The position numbers were made by a program, and so were the translations under genes. A model generated the notes under the pieces. That model did not search any database, was not told the origin of the DNA, and saw nothing but the letters and a program-made list of their open reading frames with translations. From positions 86,300-150,299 of the forward strand of contig JBJMKZ010000036.1 of the NCBI GenBank assembly GCA_045805565.1: a stretch of 64,000 nt of DNA, written 5' to 3'. This stretch comes from DATAEY01 sp045805565. Its GTDB lineage: Bacteria > Actinomycetota > Thermoleophilia > Solirubrobacterales > Solirubrobacteraceae. Positions 1-7,121 of this stretch are shown piece after piece (position 1 is the first letter of the stretch; each line of letters begins with the position of its first letter).

Positions 1-468
1 CATCTGCGGCATCGCGATGTCCACGGTCCGTCCGCCGGGCGGAGCCGTGGCGACGGAGGCGGTGGCCGGGTCTCCGCCGTTCCCGCCCGGCGCCGAGGGC
101 TCCTCGGTGCGTTCGAGCTGATCGGCCTCCTCGGTGGCGGCGGTCGCGGCGAGCGGCGTGCCCGGAAGCGGGTCCCCCTCGTCGGAGACGCCCTCACGGG
201 CGGTCTGGGGCACGGCGCCGTTGGTCTGGATCTCGGCCAGCACGGCGCCGACCCGAACGGTGTCGCCCTCCTGGGCGTGGATCCTGACCAGGCGGCCGGG
301 CTGTGGCGCCGGGACCTCGGCGTCCACCTTGTCGGTCGACACCTCGACGATGGTCTCGTCGGCGGCGACCTCGTCGCCCTCCCGCTTGCGCCACTCGAGG
401 ATCGTCCCCTCGGTCACCGATTCGCCCATCTGGGGCATGACGACCTCGATCGTGGTCCTCACTGCCAT
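1..468 (-). CDS. 2-oxoacid dehydrogenase E2 subunit, N-terminal part (partial)
   Basis: Dihydrolipoamide acyltransferase (E2) of a 2-oxoglutarate, pyruvate or branched-chain dehydrogenase complex; only the first 156 codons are present and the gene runs off the left edge. Residues 5-78 form a lipoyl domain (VMPQMGESVTEGTI near the start) with the lipoylation motif STDKVDAE, the acceptor being Lys46. An Ala/Pro/Thr/Glu-rich flexible linker follows, and the last codons in the window (RTVDIAMPQM) open a second lipoyl domain, so the protein has at least two, as in actinobacterial E2s. The ATG at 468 is the natural family start. It is the last gene of a minus-strand run, 5 bases after the DUF3817 gene. 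Which substrate complex it serves cannot be told without the catalytic domain. Confidence 0.9.
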   Translation of the reverse strand, partial: MAVRTTIEVVMPQMGESVTEGTILEWRKREGDEVAADETIVEVSTDKVDAEVPAPQPGRLVRIHAQEGDTVRVGAVLAEIQTNGAVPQTAREGVSDEGDPLPGTPLAATAATEEADQLERTEEPSAPGGNGGDPATASVATAPPGGRTVDIAMPQM

Positions 469-473
469 CTGAC

Positions 474-803
474 CTAGGGTAGCGACGGGTCTGGCGGGGT
501 GTGAACGCGCCCGCTCAAGCGGCCAGCCGATCGGCGCCGCGACTCCACCACGAAGCCGGCGCTGCCCGCGAACGGGCCGACGCCCCCGACCACAACGACC
601 ACCACCGCGAGCCAGAACGGGATCGCGCCCCGCCGCAGCGCGACCAGCGACAGGAGCGACAGCGCGATCCACATGCAGCCGTGACACCACCCGAACACCG
701 TGGTCTCGTTCTGGAATCCGGGCGCCAGCCAGAAGAACAGCAGGGCGCTGAAGATCGCCGAGTTGGTGAACGAGAGAGCGCGCAGCAACGAGAAGAGGCT
801 CAC
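474..803 (-). CDS. DUF3817 small integral membrane protein
   Basis: A 109-residue membrane protein of the DUF3817 family, common in Actinobacteria and of unknown function. Three hydrophobic segments are visible at about residues 5-30, 40-60 and 62-84, with the family-type stretch FGWCHGCMWIAL in the middle helix. The GTG start at 803 lies only 2 bases after the TGA of the NUDIX gene, implying translational coupling; an upstream extension would run through the NUDIX frame. The basic tail (ESRRRSAGRLSGR) would lie in the cytoplasm. Family assignment rests on overall pattern and length. Confidence 0.75.
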   Translation of the reverse strand: MSLFSLLRALSFTNSAIFSALLFFWLAPGFQNETTVFGWCHGCMWIALSLLSLVALRRGAIPFWLAVVVVVVGGVGPFAGSAGFVVESRRRSAGRLSGRVHTPPDPSLP

Positions 804-805
804 GG

Positions 806-1453
806 TCAGCTCGCCAGCAGCCGGGCCATCGCCCGCAGGGGCGCGTCGGCGTCCTGCGGCCAGCGGTCGACGTCGGACGGCCACCAGTCGAAGGCGTCGT
901 GCTCGTCGTCGGGGACCACCTCGGCGCCGGCCGGCAGCCGCGCCAGCCCCACGAACAGCACCAGGCCATGCGGATTGCGCACCAGTCCCTCCACGGTCAG
1001 GCGCTCGGGCGCCACCGACCATTCCTCCTCCAGCTCCCGCGCGAGCGTCCGCACCGGATCCTCGCCGAGCTCGATGGCGCCGCCCGCGCCCAGGGCCCAG
1101 CGGCCCGCCCACGACGCCAGCCAGGCGGCCCGGCGGCCGGCCAGCCAGCGCCCCTCGGCGTCGCGTGTGACGCACAGCGCGGCCAGGCTGCCGGCGGCGT
1201 CCTCCCCCAGCCGCAGCGACCAGCGGGCGGGCTGGAGCTCGAGCGCCAGGCGGCGCCGGTCGGCGTCGTATCCGGCCAGGCGGGCGCTGAGGCCGTCGTG
1301 CGTGGGTGAGCCGCGATCGCGCAGCTGCGCGATTGCGGCATCGGCGGCGGCGCTCGCCTCCGGGCCGGGCTCGAAGTGCTCGTCCAGCCAGCGATGCGCG
1401 ACCTGGCCCGGCTCCCACGGGCCGCGGGCGAGCACGCCGACATGCGCTGGCAT
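806..1453 (-). CDS. NUDIX hydrolase domain protein
   Basis: A 215-residue protein with a NUDIX box in its central to C-terminal half (GAIELGEDPVRTLARELEEEW), matching Gx5Ex7REUxEExGU except that the box glycine near the end is replaced by Ser (EEEWSV). The metal-binding glutamates of the REUxEE core are intact, so pyrophosphohydrolase activity on a nucleoside diphosphate derivative is plausible; the substrate cannot be read from sequence. The N-terminal 85 residues, rich in Ala/Arg/Asp, resemble the extra N-terminal domain of some actinobacterial NUDIX proteins. ATG at 1453 is the first good start after the SDR gene, whose stop is 11 bases upstream. Confidence 0.8.
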   Translation of the reverse strand: MPAHVGVLARGPWEPGQVAHRWLDEHFEPGPEASAAADAAIAQLRDRGSPTHDGLSARLAGYDADRRRLALELQPARWSLRLGEDAAGSLAALCVTRDAEGRWLAGRRAAWLASWAGRWALGAGGAIELGEDPVRTLARELEEEWSVAPERLTVEGLVRNPHGLVLFVGLARLPAGAEVVPDDEHDAFDWWPSDVDRWPQDADAPLRAMARLLAS

Positions 1454-1464
1454 CCGGGCAGAGA

Positions 1465-2637
1465 CTAGCCAGCGGCGGCCTGGGCCCGGTCGATCGGCCG
1501 GCGTCCCCATTGCGCCCGGACGGCGAAGTCGATCAGCCGGCCGTAGTAGCGCTCGATCGGGGTGACGCGGATCCCGGCGGGCTCCAGCCGTTCGCGGGCG
1601 CGCGCGTTGTCGTAGCTGACCCGCATCGAGAGATAGGGGAAGAAGGCCTCGCTTCGCCTCAGGGCGCGGCGCCGGCGCTCCTGGCCGTGACGTACCAGGA
1701 GGGGGTGCAGGATCCGGCGGTAGACCCCGGGCGCGACCAGGAGCGGGCGGCGGCGGCCGAAGTACCGGGCCGACAGCTCGACCAGCCGCCCCACCGTGCT
1801 GGCCTGCGGACCGGCCACCAGGTGGTAGGTCTCCTCCTCGTCGGCGAGCGGCCGGCTGGTCAGCTCGAAGACGCCGTCCGCGACGTAGTCCACCGGCACC
1901 ACGTCCACCGGGGCCGAGCGCCGGGCCGGAAGGGCGGGCAGCGCGCCCCGCGCGAACGCCCGCAGCGGCGTGTAGAGGACGTTGAAGGAGGCGGTCCACC
2001 CGGAGCGCCGCTCTCCCACGATGATGCTGGGGCGGAATATCTGCAGTGGAAGGCGGCCGCGACGCGCCCGCACGACCTCCTCGGCCTCGAACTTCGAGCG
2101 CTCGTAGGAGTTGCGGAAGCCCTGGCCCAGGTCGAGGTCGCCCTCGGCGAACTCGCCGACGTGGGTGCCGGCGACGTACGCGGTCGAGATGTAGGAGAAG
2201 CGCTCGAGCCCGCCGCGGCGCTGGCACAGCTCCGCCAGGTCGGCCAGCCGGCGGGTCCCCTCGACGTTGATCGCCCGCGCCCTCTCCAGCGGCAGCGAGA
2301 AGGACACCGACGCCGCCGCGTGGATGATGTCGCTGACGCGCTCGGCCAGCCATGCCCGGCGCCCGCCATCCAGGCCGAGACCCGGCCGCTCGAGATCGGC
2401 GGCCACCGCCGCCACCCTGCCCTCGTGGGCATCGTCGCGGCCGAACCGCTCGGTGACCGCGCAACGCAGCCGGGCCGCGGCCTGCGCGTCGTCCCCCGCC
2501 CTGATCAGGGCGTACAGCGGCCGGCTCGTCCTCTCCAGGTAGCGCGCGAGCACCTCCATGCCCACGAAGCCGGTGGCGCCGGTGATCAGCAGCCCATCCG
2601 AGCGGTCGCGCAGGGCATCTCGATCGCGAGCGGCCAT
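1465..2637 (-). CDS. SDR reductase, fatty acyl-CoA reductase / thioester reductase (NAD_binding_4) type
   Basis: Extended short-chain dehydrogenase of 390 residues. The Rossmann motif TGATGFVG is at residues 19-26, the conserved Ser/Thr at STAYV (151-155) and the catalytic YxxxK at Tyr178-Lys182 within FRNSYERSKFEAE. FRPSIIVGE (about 201-209) is the RPSIV motif of fatty acyl-CoA reductases and carboxylic-acid-reductase-type thioester reductase domains. Expected chemistry is NAD(P)H reduction of an acyl thioester to aldehyde or alcohol; a plain epimerase-like SDR is the alternative. ATG at 2637 is preferred because it begins just before the dinucleotide-binding fold; an in-frame ATG at 2712 would add 25 low-complexity basic residues. 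It is divergent from the AGPS-like gene across 156 bases. Confidence 0.75.
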   Translation of the reverse strand: MAARDRDALRDRSDGLLITGATGFVGMEVLARYLERTSRPLYALIRAGDDAQAAARLRCAVTERFGRDDAHEGRVAAVAADLERPGLGLDGGRRAWLAERVSDIIHAAASVSFSLPLERARAINVEGTRRLADLAELCQRRGGLERFSYISTAYVAGTHVGEFAEGDLDLGQGFRNSYERSKFEAEEVVRARRGRLPLQIFRPSIIVGERRSGWTASFNVLYTPLRAFARGALPALPARRSAPVDVVPVDYVADGVFELTSRPLADEEETYHLVAGPQASTVGRLVELSARYFGRRRPLLVAPGVYRRILHPLLVRHGQERRRRALRRSEAFFPYLSMRVSYDNARARERLEPAGIRVTPIERYYGRLIDFAVRAQWGRRPIDRAQAAAG

Positions 2638-2793
2638 GGTCCCCTTCCCGTGGTGGATCCGAGCGCGGCAACGGCCGTCCAGTCGCTCTGAACCCGCGTC
2701 CCCGTCCCTCAATCAGGCAAACCCCCGATCGGCGAGTCTTTACCCAGCCCGCCCGCCAGCCCGGCCGATCCGGGCGACGTAGACTCGCCGGAC

Positions 2794-4413
2794 ATGGCGC
2801 GGCGGCTCAAGCACTGGGGCTGGGGCTACGAGGACGAGCAGCCGGCTCCCGACGAGCTGCTCGCGGCCGCGACGGGGATCGCGCCGGCGCTGGGCTTCGG
2901 CTCGACCGAGCCTGAGCAGCCGGTGCCGCTGGAGGCGGTGTCGCTCCCCGCGTCGCGGCTGCGTCCTCCCGCCGGCCTGGTCGGGATTTGCTCCTGCGAC
3001 GCCTACCACCGCGCCTCGCACACCTACGGCAAGGCGTACCGCGATCTCGTGCGGGGGTTTCGAGGCCGCTTCGATCACCCGCCGGACGTGGTCGCGTTTC
3101 CCCGGGACGAGCAGGAGGTCGAGGCGGTGCTCGAGTGGTCCGAGAGCGCCGGCGCCGCAGTTGTCCCCTACGGTGGAGGCACGAGCGTGGTCGGGGGCCT
3201 GGAGGTCGGGCCTCAGGGCGCTCAGGCAGGCGTCGTCACGGTCGACCTCAAGCGGCTCGACCGCGTGCTCGAAGTCGACCCCGCCTCCCGCGCGGCCCGC
3301 ATCCAGGCCGGCGCCACCGGCCCAGGGCTGGAGGCGCAGCTGGCCGAGCACGGACTGACGCTGCGCCACTTCCCCCAGTCGTTCGAGTTCTCGACACTCG
3401 GCGGCTGGATCGCCACCCGCGCCGGCGGGCACTTCGCCACCCTCTACACCCACATCGAGGATCTGGTCGAGTCGGTGCGGGCGGTCACGCCCAGAGGCGT
3501 CTGGGAGTCGCGGCGGCTGCCCGGCTCGGGGGCCGGCATGTCGCCCGACCGGCTCCTGGCCGGCTCGGAGGGGATCCTGGGGCTGATCACCGAGGCGTGG
3601 GTGCGCGTCCAGGAGCGCCCGACCGAACGGCGGTCGGCGGCGGTGCGGTTCCCGTCCTTCCCGGCCGGCGCCGAGGCGGTGCGGGAGATCAGCCAGGCGG
3701 GCCTCTATCCCGCCAACTGCCGGCTCATCGACGCCGCCGAGGCGGCGCTGACCTCAGGCGGCGACGGCCGCGACCCGCTGCTGGTCCTGGGCTTCGAGTC
3801 CGCGGACCACCCGCTCGGCCCCTGGATGGATCGCGCGCTCGAGCTCTGCGCGCGCCACGGCGGCGAGTGGGACGCGGTCTCCGACGGCGCGCGCAAGGGC
3901 GCCGTCGGCGCCTGGCGAGAGGCCTTCCTGCGCGCCCCCTACCTCCGGGACACCTTCGTGGCGATGGGAGTGCTGTCGGAGACGTTCGAGACCGCCGTCA
4001 CCTGGGACCGCCTCGAGTCGTTTCTGGCGGCGGCGACCGATGCCGCGCTGGAGGCGGTGCGCGAGCAGTGCGGGAAAGGGAGGGTCACCTGCCGCTTCAC
4101 CCACGTCTACCCCGACGGGCCGGCGCCGTACTTCACCATCCTGGCTCCCACCCGCCGCGGCGAGGAGCTCGACCAGTGGCAGGCGATCAAGCGCGCCGCG
4201 TCGGACGCGGTGATCGACGCGGGCGCAACGATCACCCACCATCACGCGATCGGCCGCGACCACCGGCCGTGGTACGACCGCCAGCGCCCCGAGCCGTTCG
4301 CCGCGGCCCTGCGGGCGGCGAAGTCGGCGGTGGATCCGGCCGGCATCCTCAATCCCGGCGTCCTGATCGACCCGGTGGGGGTCCCTGAGCCGACGGCCGG
4401 GCTCGCCGGCTAG
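2794..4413 (+). CDS. FAD-linked oxidase, alkyldihydroxyacetonephosphate synthase (AGPS)-like
   Basis: A 539-residue VAO/PCMH-family flavoprotein. The N-terminus has KHWGWGYEDEQ, the tryptophan-rich block characteristic of alkyl-DHAP synthases. The FAD pyrophosphate-binding loop PYGGGTSVVGG is at residues 125-135, and the C-terminal domain carries the histidine cluster THHHAIGRDHRPW near residue 480 that in AGPS lies at the flavin. AGPS swaps the acyl group of acyl-DHAP for a fatty alcohol, making the ether bond of ether lipids. Similar bacterial proteins also include D-lactate/glycolate-oxidase-like enzymes, but the WGWG and HHH blocks favour AGPS. The next gene starts 3 bases downstream, so co-transcription is likely. 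Confidence 0.8.
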   Translation: MARRLKHWGWGYEDEQPAPDELLAAATGIAPALGFGSTEPEQPVPLEAVSLPASRLRPPAGLVGICSCDAYHRASHTYGKAYRDLVRGFRGRFDHPPDVVAFPRDEQEVEAVLEWSESAGAAVVPYGGGTSVVGGLEVGPQGAQAGVVTVDLKRLDRVLEVDPASRAARIQAGATGPGLEAQLAEHGLTLRHFPQSFEFSTLGGWIATRAGGHFATLYTHIEDLVESVRAVTPRGVWESRRLPGSGAGMSPDRLLAGSEGILGLITEAWVRVQERPTERRSAAVRFPSFPAGAEAVREISQAGLYPANCRLIDAAEAALTSGGDGRDPLLVLGFESADHPLGPWMDRALELCARHGGEWDAVSDGARKGAVGAWREAFLRAPYLRDTFVAMGVLSETFETAVTWDRLESFLAAATDAALEAVREQCGKGRVTCRFTHVYPDGPAPYFTILAPTRRGEELDQWQAIKRAASDAVIDAGATITHHHAIGRDHRPWYDRQRPEPFAAALRAAKSAVDPAGILNPGVLIDPVGVPEPTAGLAG

Positions 4414-4416
4414 CCG

Positions 4417-5337
4417 ATGGGCTCGATCGCGGTGCTGGGCCCCGGCGCTGTCGGGGGCTTCCTGGCCGGAGCGCTGGCGCGGGCGGGTGAGTCCGTGACG
4501 GTCGTCGCCCGCGAGCAGACCGCCGCGGTCATCGCCCGGGAGGGACTGCGGGTGCGCAGCGTGCGGCTCGGCGACTTCACCGCGCGTCCCCGTGTCGTGT
4601 CCCGGCTCGACGACCCGCCCGACGTCCTGCTGGTGGCGACCAAGGCCGGCGGCCTGCGGGCCGCGCTCGAGCGGGTGGGCCCGGATCCCGCCCTCGCGGT
4701 GCCGCTCCTCAACGGGCTCGACCACATGGGCGCTCTGCGTGACCGCTTCGGAGAGCGCGCGGTGGCGGGGACCATCCGCATCGAGGCCGACCGGCCGGCG
4801 CCGGGCCTGATCGTGCACACCAGCGGGTTCCTGCGCGTGGACCTGGCCTCGGACCGGCCGGGCCCCAGGCCGCGGATCGAGGCGCTGGCGGCCGTCCTGG
4901 AGCGCGCCGGAGTGCCCGTTCACATCGGCGACTCGGAGGCGCAGGTCCTGTGGTCGAAGCTGGTGCGGCTCAACGCACTGGCGTGCACGACGGCGGCGGC
5001 CGACCGCCCCCTGGGGTTCGTGCGCTCGGACCCGGAATGGAGCGCGTCGCTGGCGGCCTGCGTCACCGAGGGCGTCGCGGTGGCCGACGCCGAGGGCGCC
5101 CACATCCAGGTGGCGACCGTCCTGGGCGAGCTCGAGGCCGCCCACGACACCCTGGGCTCCTCGATGCAGCGCGACATCGCCGCCGGCCGGGAGCCCGAGC
5201 TCGACCACATCGTCGGCTCGGTGCTGCGGGCGGGCGCACGTCACGGGCTGGCCTGCCCCACGATCGCCCGTCTCGCCGGGATGATCGCCGAGCGCGCCGG
5301 CGTGGCGCCGCCGCACACGGCCTCCGTGGCAGACTGA
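4417..5337 (+). CDS. Ketopantoate reductase family (ApbA/PanE-like) NADP-dependent reductase
   Basis: A 306-residue protein with N-terminal Rossmann motif GPGAVGGFLAGAL (residues 8-20) and a helical C-terminal domain, the architecture and length of 2-dehydropantoate 2-reductases. The conserved central lysine block appears as VLWSKLVRLNALA (about residues 178-190). The standard role is NADPH reduction of ketopantoate in pantothenate (CoA) synthesis, but bacterial genomes carry many paralogues with other 2-oxo substrates. Lying directly after the AGPS-like gene it might act on a related ketone intermediate; that is speculation. The ATG sits 3 bases after the previous stop. Confidence 0.75.
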   Translation: MGSIAVLGPGAVGGFLAGALARAGESVTVVAREQTAAVIAREGLRVRSVRLGDFTARPRVVSRLDDPPDVLLVATKAGGLRAALERVGPDPALAVPLLNGLDHMGALRDRFGERAVAGTIRIEADRPAPGLIVHTSGFLRVDLASDRPGPRPRIEALAAVLERAGVPVHIGDSEAQVLWSKLVRLNALACTTAAADRPLGFVRSDPEWSASLAACVTEGVAVADAEGAHIQVATVLGELEAAHDTLGSSMQRDIAAGREPELDHIVGSVLRAGARHGLACPTIARLAGMIAERAGVAPPHTASVAD

Positions 5338-5342
5338 CCTTG

Positions 5343-5663
5343 ATGAGCCTGGAGGGCCGCAACTTCGAGGCGATCGCCAAGGCCAAGGCGGACCACAACC
5401 GCCACTGCCCGTTCCCGCCCCACACCGTCCGGATGAACCCGTTCGAGATCGAGCGGATGGGCTGGGACGAGGGCGATGTCATTGCCGGCCTGGTGCTGGA
5501 GGCCGACCCGCGCATCGGCACCGGCGCCTTTCGCCTGGTCTGCGACGGCATGGAGCCTCCCGAGCTCGAAGCCGAGGAGGAGGAGGTCGTCGAGGCGCCG
5601 ACCGAGCCTCTGGTGGTTCCCGCCGGTCCGCCCCGTGAAGGCGGTCCCTCCGCAAGCGGGTGA
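5343..5663 (+). CDS. Small conserved-looking protein of unknown function
   Basis: A 106-residue soluble protein, not recognised. The N-terminal 70 residues look like a compact fold (NFEAIAKAKADHNRHCPFPP, then NPFEIERMGWDEGDVIAGL and GAFRLVCDGM); the C-terminal 35 residues are a Glu-rich then Pro-rich tail, probably disordered. The ATG at 5343 is 5 bases after the reductase stop. Its TGA overlaps the GTG of the following flavoprotein in a GTGA arrangement, so the two are probably translated together. The His/Cys pair in NRHCPFP could bind a metal, but no family motif supports this. Confidence 0.7.
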   Translation: MSLEGRNFEAIAKAKADHNRHCPFPPHTVRMNPFEIERMGWDEGDVIAGLVLEADPRIGTGAFRLVCDGMEPPELEAEEEEVVEAPTEPLVVPAGPPREGGPSASG

Positions 5664-7051
5664 CGAGCCGGCACTCGATGCCCGACGAGCGCGAGTTCGA
5701 CGTTGTGGTCATCGGCGGCGGCCCGGCCGGCGAGGTGTGCGTCGGGCGCCTCGGCGATCACGGGCTCGAGGTCGCGCTGGTCGAGGACGAGCTGATCGGA
5801 GGCGAGTGCTCCTACTACGCGTGCATGCCCTCCAAGGGGCTGCTGCGCCCCGCCGAGCTGCTGGCCGAGGCGCTTCGGGTCCCCGGAGTGCGCGAAGCGG
5901 TCACCGGCCAGCTCGACGTGCAGTCGGCGCTGGACCGGCGCGACGAGATAATCCACGACCTCGACGACTCCGGCCAGGCCGCGTGGCTGGACCGCCACGG
6001 CGTCGAGCTGGTTCGCGGGCAGGGCCGGCTCGACGGCGAGCGAAGGGTGGTGGTCGACGGCCGGGCCCTGAGCGCCCGGCGCGCGGTGATCGTCGCCACC
6101 GGGACCGGCTCGCTGATCCCGCCGATCCCGGGCCTGGCCGACGCCCGGCCGTGGACCAACCGCGAGGCGACCACCGCCAAGGCCGTCCCGGAACGACTGC
6201 TCATCCTCGGCGGCGGCGTGGTCGGGGTGGAGATGGCCCAGGCCTGGTCGAGCCTCGGCTCCACCGTCACCCTGGTGGAGGCGCTTGCGCGCCTCATCTC
6301 CAGCGAGGAGGAATTCGCGTCCGAGCAGGTGGCGGACGGGCTGCGCGAACGCGGCGTCGACATCCGCACCGCGGCCAGGGCAACCGAGGTCTCCAGGGGC
6401 GACGCCGGGGTGACGCTCAGGCTCGAGGGCGGCGACGAGCTGACCGGTGACGAGCTGCTGGTGTCGATCGGTCGCCACCCCCACACCGACGACCTCGGGC
6501 TCGAGACCGTCGGCATGGAGCCGGGAGAGCCGATCGAGGTCGACGACCGCATGCGCTCCTCCCGGCACGAGTGGCTATATGCCATCGGCGACGTCAACGG
6601 TCGCTCGTTGCTGACGCACATGGGCAAGTACCAGGCGCGCCTGCTGGCCGACCGCCTGGCGGGCAAGGCGGACATCCCGGCGACCCAGGACGGGCCGGTG
6701 GCTCCCCGGGTGATCTTCACCGATCCTCAGGTGGCGGCGGTCGGACACACGCTCGCATCGGCCCGGGAGGCGGGGCACAACGCGCGGGCCGTCGACGGGT
6801 CGACCGCGGACTCGGCCGGCGCCAGCTACGTGGGCCGCAACACCCCGGGCACCAGCCGGCTGGTGGTGGACCAGGACCGCGAGGTGGTGATCGGTGCCAC
6901 GTTCGTGGGGGTCGAGGTGGCCGAATGGCTGCACGCGGCGACGATCGCCGTGGTGGGCGAGGTCCCGATCGAACGCCTTCGCCACGCCGTGCCGGCCTTC
7001 CCGACCCGCAGCGAGGTGTGGCTCTACCTGCTGCAGGACTACTGGAACTGA
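5660..7051 (+). CDS. Pyridine nucleotide-disulfide oxidoreductase (dihydrolipoamide dehydrogenase/MerA-like)
   Basis: A 463-residue flavoprotein of disulfide-reductase class I. The FAD motif VVVIGGGPAGEVC is at residues 15-27, the redox-active CxxxxC at Cys50/Cys55 (GGECSYYACMPSK), the second NAD(P)H fold at LILGGGVVGVEMAQ and the third FAD contact at YAIGDVNG. Notably the C-terminal HPT(x)SE block that holds the catalytic His of lipoamide dehydrogenase and glutathione reductase reads FPTRSE: Phe replaces His. This argues against ordinary lipoamide dehydrogenase activity. The GTG at 5660 overlaps the previous stop; an internal ATG at 5678 is an alternative start that loses six residues. The nearby partial E2 gene is on the other strand, so a shared complex is not implied. 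Confidence 0.85.
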   Translation: MTSRHSMPDEREFDVVVIGGGPAGEVCVGRLGDHGLEVALVEDELIGGECSYYACMPSKGLLRPAELLAEALRVPGVREAVTGQLDVQSALDRRDEIIHDLDDSGQAAWLDRHGVELVRGQGRLDGERRVVVDGRALSARRAVIVATGTGSLIPPIPGLADARPWTNREATTAKAVPERLLILGGGVVGVEMAQAWSSLGSTVTLVEALARLISSEEEFASEQVADGLRERGVDIRTAARATEVSRGDAGVTLRLEGGDELTGDELLVSIGRHPHTDDLGLETVGMEPGEPIEVDDRMRSSRHEWLYAIGDVNGRSLLTHMGKYQARLLADRLAGKADIPATQDGPVAPRVIFTDPQVAAVGHTLASAREAGHNARAVDGSTADSAGASYVGRNTPGTSRLVVDQDREVVIGATFVGVEVAEWLHAATIAVVGEVPIERLRHAVPAFPTRSEVWLYLLQDYWN

Positions 7052-7097
7052 GCGTCCCGGCGGCAGGGCTCACTCGCCCGGCAACAGCGACCGAGGA

Positions 7098-7121
7098 GCA
7101 TGCGAACATCTGTTCGCATGC
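7098..7121 (+). promoter_or_regulatory. LexA-binding SOS box covering the dnaE2 start
   Basis: A perfect inverted repeat: 10-base arms GCATGCGAAC and GTTCGCATGC around the centre ATCT. The core CGAAC-N4-GTTCG at 7103-7116 is the actinobacterial/Bacillus-type LexA operator. The DnaE2 start ATG (7118-7120) lies in its right arm and another ATG in its left arm. LexA bound here would block transcription directly at the start of dnaE2, a gene known to be SOS-controlled in Actinobacteria. Confidence 0.9.

Noticed and set aside
806..2671. A 621-codon open frame on the minus strand running through the SDR and NUDIX genes.
   Set aside because: Upstream of the NUDIX start its translation is Arg/Pro/Gly-rich shadow sequence of the SDR gene; the SDR frame has clear motifs.
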